Below are positions 16,486-24,993 of a DNA stretch of 35,371 bases, piece by piece (the stretch's first letter is position 1; every line of letters starts with the position of its first letter). The DNA is taken from positions 1 through 35,371 of the forward strand of contig JACPRN010000179.1 in NCBI GenBank assembly GCA_016189945.1, in the 5' to 3' direction. Source of the stretch: Betaproteobacteria bacterium. Its GTDB lineage: Bacteria; Pseudomonadota; Gammaproteobacteria; Burkholderiales; SG8-39. The notes below the pieces were generated by a model. The model saw nothing but the letters and a program-made list of their open reading frames with translations, was not told the origin of the DNA and made no database searches. A program made the position numbers and the translations under genes.

Positions 16486-17883
16486 TCAGGCCCGACGCCA
16501 GGTCGTTCCCTGGGGTGAATCCTCGAGCACAACGCCCTTCGCCAGCAATTCGACCCGAACTTGATCGGCCCTCTTGAAGTCGCGGATCTTGCGCGCCGCC
16601 TGGCGTTCGGCGATCAAGGCATCGATCTCGGCTTCTGAAATCGCGCTCGCTGCGCCCTCTTCGGCTGCGCCAACCGGCGGCCGGCCTTGCAGAAACGCCG
16701 CGGTGTCGCGCTGCAGCAATCCGAGCACCCCGCCCAGTGCGCGCAGTTGGCGTCCCAGCGCCTTGGGACCGCTGCGGTTCACTTCGTTGGCGAGGTCGAA
16801 CAGCACGGCAACGGCTTCCGGCGTGTTGAAATCGTCGTTCATCGCCTCGCGCAGGCGCCGCGCGTGCGGCTCGTTCCAGTCGGGGGCAGCGGGGTCTTCC
16901 TGGAGCACGCCTTTGAGCGCGGTGTACAGACGCGTCAGCCCGTGGCGCGCATCATCCAGGTGCTGGTCGGAATAGTTGAGGGGGCTGCGGTAGTGCGCGC
17001 GCGCGACGAAAAAGCGCACCACCTCCGCATCGTAGCGCGAGAGCAATTCGCGAATGGTGAAGAAGTTGCCCAGCGACTTCGACATCTTCTCCTCATCGAC
17101 GCGCACGAATCCGTTGTGCATCCAGGTGTTGACGAAATGCCGGCCGGTTGCACCCTCGGATTGCGCGATCTCGTTCTCGTGGTGGGGGAACTGCAGATCC
17201 TGCCCGCCGCCGTGGATGTCGAAATGTTCGCCCAGGAGCGCGCTGGACATCGCCGAGCATTCGATGTGCCAGCCCGGGCGCCCCGGGCCCCAGGGCGAAT
17301 CCCACGCCGGTTCATCGGCCTTGGAATGCTTCCAGAGGACGAAATCGAGCGGATCGCGCTTGGTCGAATTGATCTCGATGCGCTCGCCTGCGCGCAGGTC
17401 CTCGAGCGATTTGCCCGAGAGCTTTCCGTAGCCGCCGAAATCGCGAACGGAGAAATTCACATCGCCGTCGGCCGCCTGGTACGCCAGGCCGCGTTTCATG
17501 AGCCGCTCGATGAGCGAGAGCATCTGCTGCAGGTACTGCGTGGCGCGCGGCTCGAAATCGGGTTTCTGCACGCCGAGCGCGGCGGCGTCCTCGTCCATGA
17601 AGCGGATGAAGCGCGCCGAGAGCTCCCCGATCGATTCGCCGTTTTCCCGCGCGCGCTTGATGATCTTGTCGTCGATGTCGGTGATGTTGCGCACGTAGGT
17701 GACTTCGTGGCCGAGCGCGCGCAGCCAGCGCTGCACGAGGTCGAACACGATCATCACCCGCGCGTGGCCGAGATGGCAGTAGTCATAGACCGTCATGCCG
17801 CAGACGTAGAGCCTGACGCGCGGCGGATCGATCGGAACGAACTCTTCCTTGGTTCGGGTTAGACTGTTGTAGATTCTGAGCAC
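16486..17883 (-). CDS. cysS: Cysteine-tRNA ligase, GTG start
   Basis: This 465-residue class I synthetase charges tRNA-Cys. The zinc and nucleotide site [17 protein letters not shown] includes the HIGH-like HLGH, and the second signature is KMSKSLGN. The zinc-binding [10 protein letters not shown] and [11 protein letters not shown] are also present, followed by a helical anticodon-binding domain. The start is the GTG at 17883, giving (M)[14 protein letters not shown], the expected N-terminus; no ATG precedes the conserved region. The ribosome binding site is weak. It is convergent with dnaJ and divergent from the TPR protein gene. Confidence 0.97.
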   Translation of the reverse strand: MLRIYNSLTRTKEEFVPIDPPRVRLYVCGMTVYDYCHLGHARVMIVFDLVQRWLRALGHEVTYVRNITDIDDKIIKRARENGESIGELSARFIRFMDEDAAALGVQKPDFEPRATQYLQQMLSLIERLMKRGLAYQAADGDVNFSVRDFGGYGKLSGKSLEDLRAGERIEINSTKRDPLDFVLWKHSKADEPAWDSPWGPGRPGWHIECSAMSSALLGEHFDIHGGGQDLQFPHHENEIAQSEGATGRHFVNTWMHNGFVRVDEEKMSKSLGNFFTIRELLSRYDAEVVRFFVARAHYRSPLNYSDQHLDDARHGLTRLYTALKGVLQEDPAAPDWNEPHARRLREAMNDDFNTPEAVAVLFDLANEVNRSGPKALGRQLRALGGVLGLLQRDTAAFLQGRPPVGAAEEGAASAISEAEIDALIAERQAARKIRDFKRADQVRVELLAKGVVLEDSPQGTTWRRA

Positions 17884-17941
17884 GGGACGCTCGGAAGATG
17901 AGCCGAATCGACGCGGGCTGCGTCCCGCAAAATGCTGATTA

Positions 17942-17975
17942 TTGTGGAACTTGCGGGCATTCTTGATAGAATGCG
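17942..17975 (+). promoter_or_regulatory. Candidate promoter and inverted repeat in the cysS/TPR divergent spacer
   Basis: TAGAAT (17967-17972) is a good -10, with TTGTGG (17942-17947) 19 bases upstream as a weak -35. The -10 lies within a perfect 7-bp inverted repeat, GCATTCT (17958-17964) and AGAATGC (17969-17975), which could be an operator. The next gene starts at 18008. Assigned by eye. Confidence 0.35.
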
Positions 17976-18007
17976 GGCCAATTGCATGACCAGGAAATTA
18001 TAGCACG

Positions 18008-19078
18008 ATGAACAGGCTCTTCCGCCTTGCAGCGCTCGTCCTTGGCCTCGCGCTGGCGTTCGCCGCGCCGGCCCAGACCGACGAGCTGCAGGAGATCAGC
18101 CGGATGATGAAGCAGGGCCAGCACCCCCAGGCCCTCGATCGGGTCAACGCTTTTCTCGCCACCAGGCCGCGCGATGCGCAAGGGCGGTTCCTCAAGGGGC
18201 TGATCCTCGCCGAGCAGAACAAGATGCCCGAGGCGATCGATATATTCGCGCGCCTGTCGCAGGACTATCCGGAGCTGCCCGAACCCTACAACAACCTCGC
18301 CGTGCTGTACGCAGCTCAAGGGCAATACGAGAAGGCGCGCCAGTCGCTGGAGACTTCGATCCGCACCCATCCGAGCTATGCCACCGCGTACGAGAACCTC
18401 GGCGACGTCTACACCAAGCTTGCCAGCCAGGCCTACGACAAGGCGCTCCAGCTCGACACAGGCAACACCGCCGCTCAGACCAAGCTCTCGCTGATCCGCG
18501 ACTTGATCACCGCGACCGGGCGCGGGCAGCGACCGGGCGCGCGCGCCGAGCCGCCGAAAGTCGCGTTTGCCGGCGGCGATGCCGCGAGGCGCGGCGCGGC
18601 GGCGCCGAAACCGGGAGCGCCGCCCGCCGCTGAATCGAAAGCAGCGGCACCGCCGGCGCCGAAGACGGCGCCTGCGGTGCAAGCCAAGCCCGCCGAGCCT
18701 AAGCCCCCGGCGGCCAAAGCGGCGGAGCCGAGGTCCAGTTCCGATGAGATCGCCGGCGCGGTGCGCGCCTGGGCCGCGGCATGGGCGAAAAAAGACGCCG
18801 ACGCGTACCTCGCCCATTACGCCAGGGACTTCAAGACGCCCAAGGGCGAGCCGCGCGCCGAATGGGAAGCGACGCGGCGCCAGCGCATCGCGGCGCCGAA
18901 AAAAATCGAGGTATCGGTCGAGTCGCTCAAGGTGAGCGTCGTCGACGACAAGACCGCCAACGTCACTTTCCGCCAGAGCTACCGTTCGGACACGCTCAAG
19001 GCGGTAAGCACCAAGACGCTGGTGATGGTCCGCGCCAACGGAAGATGGCTGATCAGGCAGGAGCGGGTGGGAAGCTGA
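18008..19078 (+). CDS. Periplasmic TPR protein with C-terminal NTF2-like domain
   Basis: This 356-residue exported protein has an N-terminal signal peptide (MNRLFRLAALVLGLALAFAAPAQ, cleavage near residue 20-22). About three tetratricopeptide repeats follow (roughly 24-155; EPYNNLAVLYAAQGQYEKAR, TAYENLGDVYTKLASQAYDK), then an Ala/Pro/Lys-rich linker (about 170-245). The C-terminal domain (about 247-356) is NTF2/SnoaL-like: AWAAAWAKKDADAYLAHYARDF and VTFRQSYRSDTLK. This domain is clearly homologous to the C-terminus of the next gene, an L,D-transpeptidase. The stop overlaps the next start (TGATG). A role in peptidoglycan or envelope maintenance alongside that enzyme is likely, but inferred from context. 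Confidence 0.85.
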   Translation: MNRLFRLAALVLGLALAFAAPAQTDELQEISRMMKQGQHPQALDRVNAFLATRPRDAQGRFLKGLILAEQNKMPEAIDIFARLSQDYPELPEPYNNLAVLYAAQGQYEKARQSLETSIRTHPSYATAYENLGDVYTKLASQAYDKALQLDTGNTAAQTKLSLIRDLITATGRGQRPGARAEPPKVAFAGGDAARRGAAAPKPGAPPAAESKAAAPPAPKTAPAVQAKPAEPKPPAAKAAEPRSSSDEIAGAVRAWAAAWAKKDADAYLAHYARDFKTPKGEPRAEWEATRRQRIAAPKKIEVSVESLKVSVVDDKTANVTFRQSYRSDTLKAVSTKTLVMVRANGRWLIRQERVGS

Positions 19079-20274
19079 TGCAGCGGCACTTGGCGATCCT
19101 GCTCCTGCTTCTGGCAATTGCCCTCCCCGGGACTTCCGCCACCGCTCTCGCCAAGACGGGCAAGCCGGCCTCCGGTTCCCCGCCCGAAGCGCTGCTCAAC
19201 CAGGCGTTCGACGAAATCGCCCGGCAGCGGCTCGACACCGCGCTCGGATACATCGACGAGCTGCTGCGCATACGGCCGAATTTTCGCCTGGCGCACATGA
19301 TCAAGGGCGATCTGCTGCTCGCGCGCGCGCGTCCGCTCGCCGCCGTGGGCGACGCGCCGAACGCGCCGGCGGACCGCATCGGCGATCTGCGCGAGGAGGC
19401 GCTTGCGCGCGTGCGCGCCTACCGCGAGCGTCCGGGCGCGGACCAGATTCCGCGCTACCTGCTGCAGTTGCGGCCGGACCAGAAGCACGCGTTTGTGGTC
19501 GACACGGGACGCTCGCGGCTCTATGTATTCGAAAACGTGGGCGGCAGGCCGCGCTTCGTGAGCGATTATTACATCAGCCAGGGCAAGCGCGGCTCGCAGA
19601 AGCTGCGCGAGGGCGACCAGAAGACCCCGATCGGCGTCTACCATGTCACCGCCAGCCTGCCGAAGAAGAAGCTCTCGGACTTCTACGGCGCCGGGGCGTT
19701 CCCGATCAACTACCCCAACGAGTGGGACAAGCGCCAGGGGCGCAACGGGCACGGCATCTGGCTGCACGGAACGCCAAGCGACACCTTCAGCCGCCCGCCA
19801 AGATCGAGCGACGGCTGCGTGGTGCTGTCGAATCAGGACCTGGACGCACTGGCGAAACGCCTGCAGATAGGGCTCACGCCGGTGATCATCAGCGAGCAGA
19901 TCGAATGGCTGCGCGCAGCCGACTGGGACACCGAGCGAAAGCGCCTGCTCGGGGTGCTCGAGCGCTGGCGCGCCGACTGGGAAAGCAGGGACACGGAGCG
20001 ATACCTTGCTCACTATTCGAAGCGTTTCAGCGCCAACGGCCAGGACCTCGCCGCCTGGAGCCGCCACAAGCGGCAGGTCAATGCGGGAAAGAGCTGGATC
20101 AAGGTCACCGTGGACAACGTCGGCTTGTTCCGCAGTCCGGGAAAGGACGAAGTGGTTGTCGTCAATTTCGACCAGAACTACCGCTCGAGCAACCTGTCGA
20201 ATGTCATGCGCAAGCGCCAGTACTGGCTGCGCGAAGGCGCGAACTGGCGCATCATCCACGAAGGCAGCGCCTAG
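19078..20274 (+). CDS. L,D-transpeptidase (YkuD domain) with C-terminal NTF2-like domain
   Basis: This 398-residue protein starts at the ATG overlapping the previous stop. A signal peptide (about 1-25) is followed by a helical, TPR-like segment (about 35-85) and the YkuD catalytic domain (about 135-275): FVVDTGRSRLYVFE, a substrate-site TPIGVYHV, His230 in GIWLHGTP and the nucleophile Cys247 in SSDGCVVLSN. The common S-H/N-G-C motif has Asp here. The C-terminal domain (about 293-398, WRADWESRDTERYLAHYSKRF) matches that of the preceding protein and resembles the Cds6-type C-terminal domain. Enzymes of this family make or edit non-canonical peptidoglycan crosslinks or attach proteins in the periplasm. 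The exact reaction cannot be told from sequence. Confidence 0.9.
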   Translation: MQRHLAILLLLLAIALPGTSATALAKTGKPASGSPPEALLNQAFDEIARQRLDTALGYIDELLRIRPNFRLAHMIKGDLLLARARPLAAVGDAPNAPADRIGDLREEALARVRAYRERPGADQIPRYLLQLRPDQKHAFVVDTGRSRLYVFENVGGRPRFVSDYYISQGKRGSQKLREGDQKTPIGVYHVTASLPKKKLSDFYGAGAFPINYPNEWDKRQGRNGHGIWLHGTPSDTFSRPPRSSDGCVVLSNQDLDALAKRLQIGLTPVIISEQIEWLRAADWDTERKRLLGVLERWRADWESRDTERYLAHYSKRFSANGQDLAAWSRHKRQVNAGKSWIKVTVDNVGLFRSPGKDEVVVVNFDQNYRSSNLSNVMRKRQYWLREGANWRIIHEGSA

Positions 20275-20334
20275 GCGGGGGTGCCTCAATCCCAAGCGCG
20301 CGACGCGAACAATTCTTTTTTTCCGAGGAGAACC

Positions 20335-20901
20335 ATGAGATTGCTGATGCTGCTGATCGCGGCTTTCATCGCCGCTCCCGCCGCTGCCGCCGACAACCCG
20401 CGCGTCGAGCTGAAAACCAGCCAGGGAACGATAGTCGTCGAGATCTACGCCGACCGCGCGCCGAAAACCGCCGCCAACTTTCTGCAGTACGTAAAGGACG
20501 GTTTCTACAACGGGACCATCTTTCACAGGGTCATCGACGGCTTCATGATCCAGGGCGGGGGATTCGATCGCGACATGCGCCAGAAGCCGACCCGCGCCCC
20601 GGTTCAGAACGAGGCCGCGAACGGCATCAAGAATGAAACCGGAACGCTGGCGATGGCGCGCACGCCGGACCCGAATTCGGCTTCGGCGCAGTTCTTCATC
20701 AACGTGAAGGACAACGACTTCCTCAACTACCGCGAAGCGACGCGCCAGGGTTACGGCTACGCGGTGTTCGGCAAGGTCGCGCAGGGAATGGACGTGGTGA
20801 TGAAGATCGCCAAGGTCCCCACCACCACCGCGGGAGGGCATCAGAACGTCCCGCACGAGCCAGTCGTCATCCAGGCCGCGAGCCTCGTCGCGGCAAAATA
20901 G
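20335..20901 (+). CDS. ppiA: Periplasmic peptidyl-prolyl cis-trans isomerase, cyclophilin type
   Basis: The protein is 188 residues. Signal peptide [19 protein letters not shown] is followed by the cyclophilin fold: [42 protein letters not shown] (catalytic Arg in FHRVI), and [18 protein letters not shown]. It catalyses prolyl isomerisation of exported proteins. A strong ribosome binding site (GAGGAG) precedes the ATG at 20335. It is 12 bases upstream of a second, cytoplasmic cyclophilin, from which it clearly shares ancestry. Confidence 0.95.
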   Translation: MRLLMLLIAAFIAAPAAAADNPRVELKTSQGTIVVEIYADRAPKTAANFLQYVKDGFYNGTIFHRVIDGFMIQGGGFDRDMRQKPTRAPVQNEAANGIKNETGTLAMARTPDPNSASAQFFINVKDNDFLNYREATRQGYGYAVFGKVAQGMDVVMKIAKVPTTTAGGHQNVPHEPVVIQAASLVAAK

Positions 20902-20913
20902 AGGAGCCACCGC

Positions 20914-21405
20914 ATGGTCAAGCTGCACACCAACTTCGGCGTCATCGCCCTCGATCTCGACCCCGCGCGCGCACCGGAGACGGTGGCGAATTTTCTCGCC
21001 TACGTCGAGAACGGCCATTACGCCAACACGATCTTTCATCGCGTCATCGACGGCTTTATGATCCAGGGCGGCGGATTCGCTCCGGGCATGGCGCAAAAGT
21101 CCAGCGGCGAACCGATCCAGAACGAAGCGTCGAACGGACTGAAGAACGAGCGCTATACGATCGCCATGGCGCGCACATCCGATCCGCATTCGGCCACGGC
21201 GCAGTTCTTCATCAACGTCGCCGACAACGACTTTCTGAACCACCGCGCGCCCTCGGGCGACGGCTGGGGCTACTGCGTCTTCGGCCGGGTCGTCGAAGGC
21301 CAAGACGTGGTCGAGCGCATCAGGGCGGTCAAGACCGGAAGCCGAGGCTATCACCGCGATGTGCCGGTGGACGATGTCCTGATCGAGCGCGCGGAAGTCC
21401 TGTAG
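20914..21405 (+). CDS. ppiB: Cytoplasmic peptidyl-prolyl cis-trans isomerase, cyclophilin type
   Basis: This 163-residue cyclophilin has no signal peptide ([16 protein letters not shown]). It retains the active-site [16 protein letters not shown] and the hydrophobic pocket [17 protein letters not shown], plus a tryptophan in [15 protein letters not shown] good ribosome binding site (GAGGAG) precedes the ATG. It is the cytoplasmic partner of the exported upstream paralogue. Its stop codon lies within the lpxH ribosome binding site (TAGGAG), so the two genes are probably coupled. Confidence 0.96.
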   Translation: MVKLHTNFGVIALDLDPARAPETVANFLAYVENGHYANTIFHRVIDGFMIQGGGFAPGMAQKSSGEPIQNEASNGLKNERYTIAMARTSDPHSATAQFFINVADNDFLNHRAPSGDGWGYCVFGRVVEGQDVVERIRAVKTGSRGYHRDVPVDDVLIERAEVL

Positions 21406-21410
21406 GAGCC

Positions 21411-22133
21411 ATGTCCGTCCTTTTCATCTCCGACCTGCATCTGTGCAAATCGAGGCCGGGGATCAACGGGATCTTCCTTGATTTCCTCGCCGGCCGGGCG
21501 CGCCGCGCCCAGGCCCTGTACATCCTCGGCGATCTGTTCGACTACTGGGCCGGGGACGACGATCTGGCCGATGCGCTGAACGCCGCGGTGGCAGAAGCGC
21601 TCGCGCAGTGCGCGGCAGCGATGCCGGTATTCCTGTTGCGCGGCAATCGGGATTTTCTCATTGGCTCGCGCTTTGCCGCGGCCGCCGGGGTCCGCTTGCT
21701 CGACGAACCGGCATTGATAGAAGTCGATCGCTCACCGGCGCTGCTCGCGCACGGCGATGCGCTGTGTACCGACGATGTCGAATATCAGCGCTTTCGCGCG
21801 CAGGTCCGATCGCCCGACTGGATCAACTCTTTCCTGGCAAAGCCGCTTTCGGAGCGCAGACACGAGATCGAAGCTCTGCGCTCGCAGAGCGAGCGCGAAA
21901 AACAGCGCAAGAGCGCCGCGATCATGGACGCGAACGCCGAGGCCGTCGCATCTCTGCTGCGCGCGCACGGCTACCCGCGCTTGATTCACGGCCACACGCA
22001 TCGGCCTGCGCGCCACGAGCACATTGTCGACGGCCGGCACTGCGAGCGCTGGGTGCTCGGCGCCTGGTACAGCGGCGGGAGCGTGCTGGTGTGCGAACCG
22101 AACGGCTGGCGCGTGGACCAACTGGGGATCTAG
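21411..22133 (+). CDS. lpxH: UDP-2,3-diacylglucosamine diphosphatase
   Basis: This 240-residue calcineurin-like metallophosphoesterase hydrolyses UDP-2,3-diacylglucosamine to lipid X and UMP, the fourth step of lipid A synthesis at the inner membrane. All metal-binding blocks are present: FISDLHL (residues 5-11), LGDLFDYW, LRGNRDFL, LAHGDALC and IHGHTHRPARH. The length matches the family. It ends the TPR-LDT-ppiA-ppiB-lpxH operon and is followed within 3 bases by a repeat copy in the same orientation. Confidence 0.96.
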   Translation: MSVLFISDLHLCKSRPGINGIFLDFLAGRARRAQALYILGDLFDYWAGDDDLADALNAAVAEALAQCAAAMPVFLLRGNRDFLIGSRFAAAAGVRLLDEPALIEVDRSPALLAHGDALCTDDVEYQRFRAQVRSPDWINSFLAKPLSERRHEIEALRSQSEREKQRKSAAIMDANAEAVASLLRAHGYPRLIHGHTHRPARHEHIVDGRHCERWVLGAWYSGGSVLVCEPNGWRVDQLGI

Positions 22134-22136
22134 GCT

Positions 22137-22271
22137 CACGAGGTTGGTGTTGACGATTCCGGCGAAGGTCTTGCCGTTGTATTGGTCTCGTGTTTTCGTG
22201 CAGTTGCAACTTCGCAACTGCACGAAAACACGAGATTGAATAACGGCAAAAACAGCCCCTTTGGTTCCGGC
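22137..22271 (+). repeat. Dispersed hairpin repeat, copy 2 (after lpxH)
   Basis: The element starts CACGAGGTTGGTG. The 22-bp perfect inverted repeat (arms 22186-22207 and 22214-22235) has exactly the arm sequence of copy 1, but the loop is 6 nt (AACTTC) rather than 3. The right flank GAGATTGAATAACGGCAAAA leads to GGTTCCGGC. It begins 3 bases after the lpxH stop, in the sense direction, and faces the convergent purF 3' end. No U-run follows, though it may serve as a barrier or 3'-end structure between the convergent genes. Confidence 0.82.
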
Positions 22272-22308
22272 CGCGCCGGTTTAGGATCTCGGGAAACCTA
22301 GATCCCGG

Positions 22309-23823
22309 TCACGCGGCATTCAGGTCGAGCTGGTTGGCCGAAGCGGCGTCATCTGCGTCCTGGCGCGCCGGATTGCGCTGCTGCTCCACCGAAGCGAGAT
22401 ACTCCTTGGTGACGTCGCCGGTGACGTAGAAGCCGTCGAAACAGGAGGTCTCGAACTGGGTGAGGCGCGGGTTGGCGGCCCGCACCGCCGCCTTCAGCGC
22501 ATCGAGGTCCTGGTAGATCACGGCGTCGGCGCCGATTTCGCGCGCGATCTCCTCCTCGGTGCGTCCGGTCGCGATCAGCTCCTGGCGATTCGGCATGTCG
22601 ATCCCGTACACATTGGGGTAGCGCACCGGCGGCGCGGCGGAGGCGAAATAGATCCTGCTTGCGCCGGCATCGCGCGCCATCTGCACGATCTCGCGGCTGG
22701 TGGTGCCGCGCACGATCGAGTCGTCGACGATAAGCACGTCCTTGCCCTTGAATTCCATCGCCACGACGCTCAGCTTCTGCCGCACCGATTTCTTGCGGAT
22801 GGTCTGGCCGGGCATGATGAACGTGCGGCCGATGTATCGATTGCGGATGAAGCCTTCGCGGTAGGGCACGCCCAGCCCGTTGGCGATTTCCATCGCCCCG
22901 GGACGGCTCGTGTCCGGCACCGGGATGACCACATCCACTTTCAGATCGGGCATCGTGCGCCTGATCTTCTGCGCCAGTTGCCGGCCCATGTTGAGCCGCG
23001 CTTCGTAGACCGAAACCCCGTCCATCACCGAGTCGGGCCGGGCAAGGTACACGTACTCGAATATGCACGGCGACAGGAGCGCTTTCTGCGCGCATTGCCT
23101 GCTGTGCACGGCGCCGTCCTCGTCGATGAAGATCGCCTCGCCCGGCGCACAATCGCGCACCAGCTCGAACCCGAGCGCGGTCAGCGCCACGGTTTCCGAA
23201 CACACCACGTGCTCCGGACCCTGCGCGGTCTCGTTGCGTCCGATGACCAGAGGCCGGATGCCGAAAGGATCGCGAAAGGCGAGCACGCCGTAGCCCGCGA
23301 TCATCGCCACCACGGCATAGGCGCCGCGGCAGCGCCGGTGCACGCTCGCCACGGCGGAAAAAATCATTTCCGGATCGAGGCGGTGCCCCTTGGCCGCGAG
23401 CTCGAGCTCATGCGCCAGAACGTTGAGCAGAACTTCGGAGTCGGAGTTGGTGTTGATATGGCGCAGGTCCTGGCGGAACATCTCCTGCTTGAGCGCCTCC
23501 GAATTGGTCAGGTTGCCGTTGTGCGCGAGCACGATTCCGAACGGAGAGTTGACGTAGAACGGCTGCGCTTCGGCCGAGGAAAACGCCGAGCCCGCAGTGG
23601 GGTAGCGGCAGTGCGCGATGCCCATCTCGCCGGGGAGCGAGCGCATGTCGCGCGTGTGGAAGACGTCGCGCACCATGCCCGGGCCCTTGCACATGTGAAA
23701 CGTCTTGCCCTCTGCGGTGACGATGCCCGCGGCGTCCTGCCCGCGATGCTGCAGGAGCAGCAGCCCATCGTAGAGCAACTGATTGACTCCGGACTTCGCA
23801 ACCGCGCCGATTATTCCGCACAT
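22309..23823 (-). CDS. purF: Amidophosphoribosyltransferase
   Basis: PurF makes 5-phosphoribosylamine from PRPP and glutamine, the first step of de novo purine synthesis. The 504-residue protein starts MCGIIGAVAK, where Cys2 becomes the N-terminal nucleophile of the glutaminase domain after Met removal; LLLQHRGQDAAGIVT and VLAHNGNLTN are also conserved. The C-terminal phosphoribosyltransferase domain has VLIVDDSIVRGTTSREIV, the PRPP loop. It lies 13 bases after cvpA, the usual cvpA-purF pairing, at the end of the trp-acc-fol operon. Confidence 0.98.
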   Translation of the reverse strand: MCGIIGAVAKSGVNQLLYDGLLLLQHRGQDAAGIVTAEGKTFHMCKGPGMVRDVFHTRDMRSLPGEMGIAHCRYPTAGSAFSSAEAQPFYVNSPFGIVLAHNGNLTNSEALKQEMFRQDLRHINTNSDSEVLLNVLAHELELAAKGHRLDPEMIFSAVASVHRRCRGAYAVVAMIAGYGVLAFRDPFGIRPLVIGRNETAQGPEHVVCSETVALTALGFELVRDCAPGEAIFIDEDGAVHSRQCAQKALLSPCIFEYVYLARPDSVMDGVSVYEARLNMGRQLAQKIRRTMPDLKVDVVIPVPDTSRPGAMEIANGLGVPYREGFIRNRYIGRTFIMPGQTIRKKSVRQKLSVVAMEFKGKDVLIVDDSIVRGTTSREIVQMARDAGASRIYFASAAPPVRYPNVYGIDMPNRQELIATGRTEEEIAREIGADAVIYQDLDALKAAVRAANPRLTQFETSCFDGFYVTGDVTKEYLASVEQQRNPARQDADDAASANQLDLNAA

Positions 23824-23836
23824 GATGTTTTCACCG

Positions 23837-24325
23837 TCACCGATATCTTAACCGCTGCGCCACGCCTTCAGGCAGGAAAGGCTTGAACGAGAGCACTGCG
23901 GTCTCGATCGGTCCCGCGAGCACCGCCTGGCGCCAAAACGCTTCCCGCGGCAGCGGCGTCAACCCCGCGAGCATCACCGCCACGAGCACGATCACGACGC
24001 CGCGCGCGAGACCGAATACCGCCCCGAGCATGCGGTCGGCAAAGCCCAGGCCAGCGGCGCGCAGCAGCAGCGACAGGATGAGCCCGAGGAAGAAAGAGAC
24101 CAGCAGCACGCCGATGAAGACCGCAAGAAACCCGAGCAGGCCCGCCAGCAGCGGCCCCAGGCTCTCGGGCATCCAGCGCGCGGCATCGCCCGCAAACAGG
24201 GTGGCCAGAACGAACGCCGCGATCCAGCCGGCGATCGACAAAAGCTCGCGCATGAGGCCGCGCAGTATCCCGACCAAAGCGGAAAACCCCAGCACGGCCA
24301 ACACCGCGTAATCGAACCAGGTCAT
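23837..24325 (-). CDS. cvpA: Colicin V production protein homologue CvpA
   Basis: This 162-residue inner-membrane protein has four predicted hydrophobic segments (about 5-25, 28-47, 60-85, 103-123), starting MTWFDYAVLAVLGFSALVGILRGLMRELLS, which includes the conserved RGxxRE pattern of the CvpA family. Its biochemical function is unclear in general; in E. coli it is needed for colicin V export and for envelope stress resistance. Its start overlaps the SPOR protein stop by 4 bases (ATGA), and it is followed by purF. Confidence 0.93.
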   Translation of the reverse strand: MTWFDYAVLAVLGFSALVGILRGLMRELLSIAGWIAAFVLATLFAGDAARWMPESLGPLLAGLLGFLAVFIGVLLVSFFLGLILSLLLRAAGLGFADRMLGAVFGLARGVVIVLVAVMLAGLTPLPREAFWRQAVLAGPIETAVLSFKPFLPEGVAQRLRYR

Positions 24326-24981
24326 CTTCCCGACCCCGCCGCCACCGGAACCAGATCAGCGCGAAGCCCCATGGCTTTCAGTTTTTCCCCTGCCTTTTGG
24401 GCCTCGGCCTTGGCCTCGAAAGGGCCCACCCGCACGCGGGTTTGTTCGCCGCTCTTGACCTTTATGGTCTCGATGTAGCTCTTGAGTCCGGCCGCCGAGA
24501 GCCTCGCCTGCAACAGCTTCGCGTTCCTCGCCTCGGTAAAAGCCCCCACCTGCACCGCCCACGCGTCGCTTCGCTCGGGCGCTGCCGGGGCGCGCTTGCC
24601 CTCGCTTTGGGGCGCAGCGGGCGCCGAGCGCGAGCTTGCGGGCGGGGCTGCAGCGGCAGACTCCCGGGGAGGGGCAGGCTGGGCACTTGGCGGTGGATCG
24701 GGTCTTGCTGCCGCGCCCGGCGCCCCAGGCACATCGCCTTTTGCCGCGCCCGGCTGCAAACCGGCCGCGGGCTCGAAGGCCTTGCCCGGCGGCACCCGCG
24801 GGGTGAACTTTCCCGCGTCCTGACTCGGGATCTGGATGACCAGGTCCTGACCCACCGGTTTGCGCTCGTTCTCGAGGACGATCGGGAATACGATAACGAC
24901 GAAAACGACCAGTGCGATAGCCCCTACCAGACGCCGGCGCGCGCGACGTTGCAAATGGGTAGCGTCTTCGCGTTCTGCCAT
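24322..24981 (-). CDS. SPOR-domain cell-division protein (DedD-like)
   Basis: The 219-residue protein has a short basic cytoplasmic N-terminus (MAEREDATHLQRRARRRL), one transmembrane helix (about 18-36, VGAIALVVFVVIVFPIVL), a Pro/Ala-rich periplasmic linker (about 60-140), and a C-terminal SPOR domain (about 142-215): AWAVQVGAFTEARNAKLLQARL and TRVRVGPFEAKAEAQKAGEKL. SPOR domains bind denuded septal peptidoglycan, so it probably localises to the division site like DedD. It lies 12 bases after folC and overlaps cvpA by 4 bases. The symbol is left empty because several SPOR paralogues look alike. Confidence 0.9.
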   Translation of the reverse strand: MAEREDATHLQRRARRRLVGAIALVVFVVIVFPIVLENERKPVGQDLVIQIPSQDAGKFTPRVPPGKAFEPAAGLQPGAAKGDVPGAPGAAARPDPPPSAQPAPPRESAAAAPPASSRSAPAAPQSEGKRAPAAPERSDAWAVQVGAFTEARNAKLLQARLSAAGLKSYIETIKVKSGEQTRVRVGPFEAKAEAQKAGEKLKAMGLRADLVPVAAGSGR

Positions 24982-24993
24982 ATCGGGATCGGG

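Noticed and set aside
18979-21354. 791-residue open frame on the minus strand opposite the L,D-transpeptidase and cyclophilins
   Set aside because: Spans three well-supported genes on the other strand and shows no recognisable domain; high-GC shadow.
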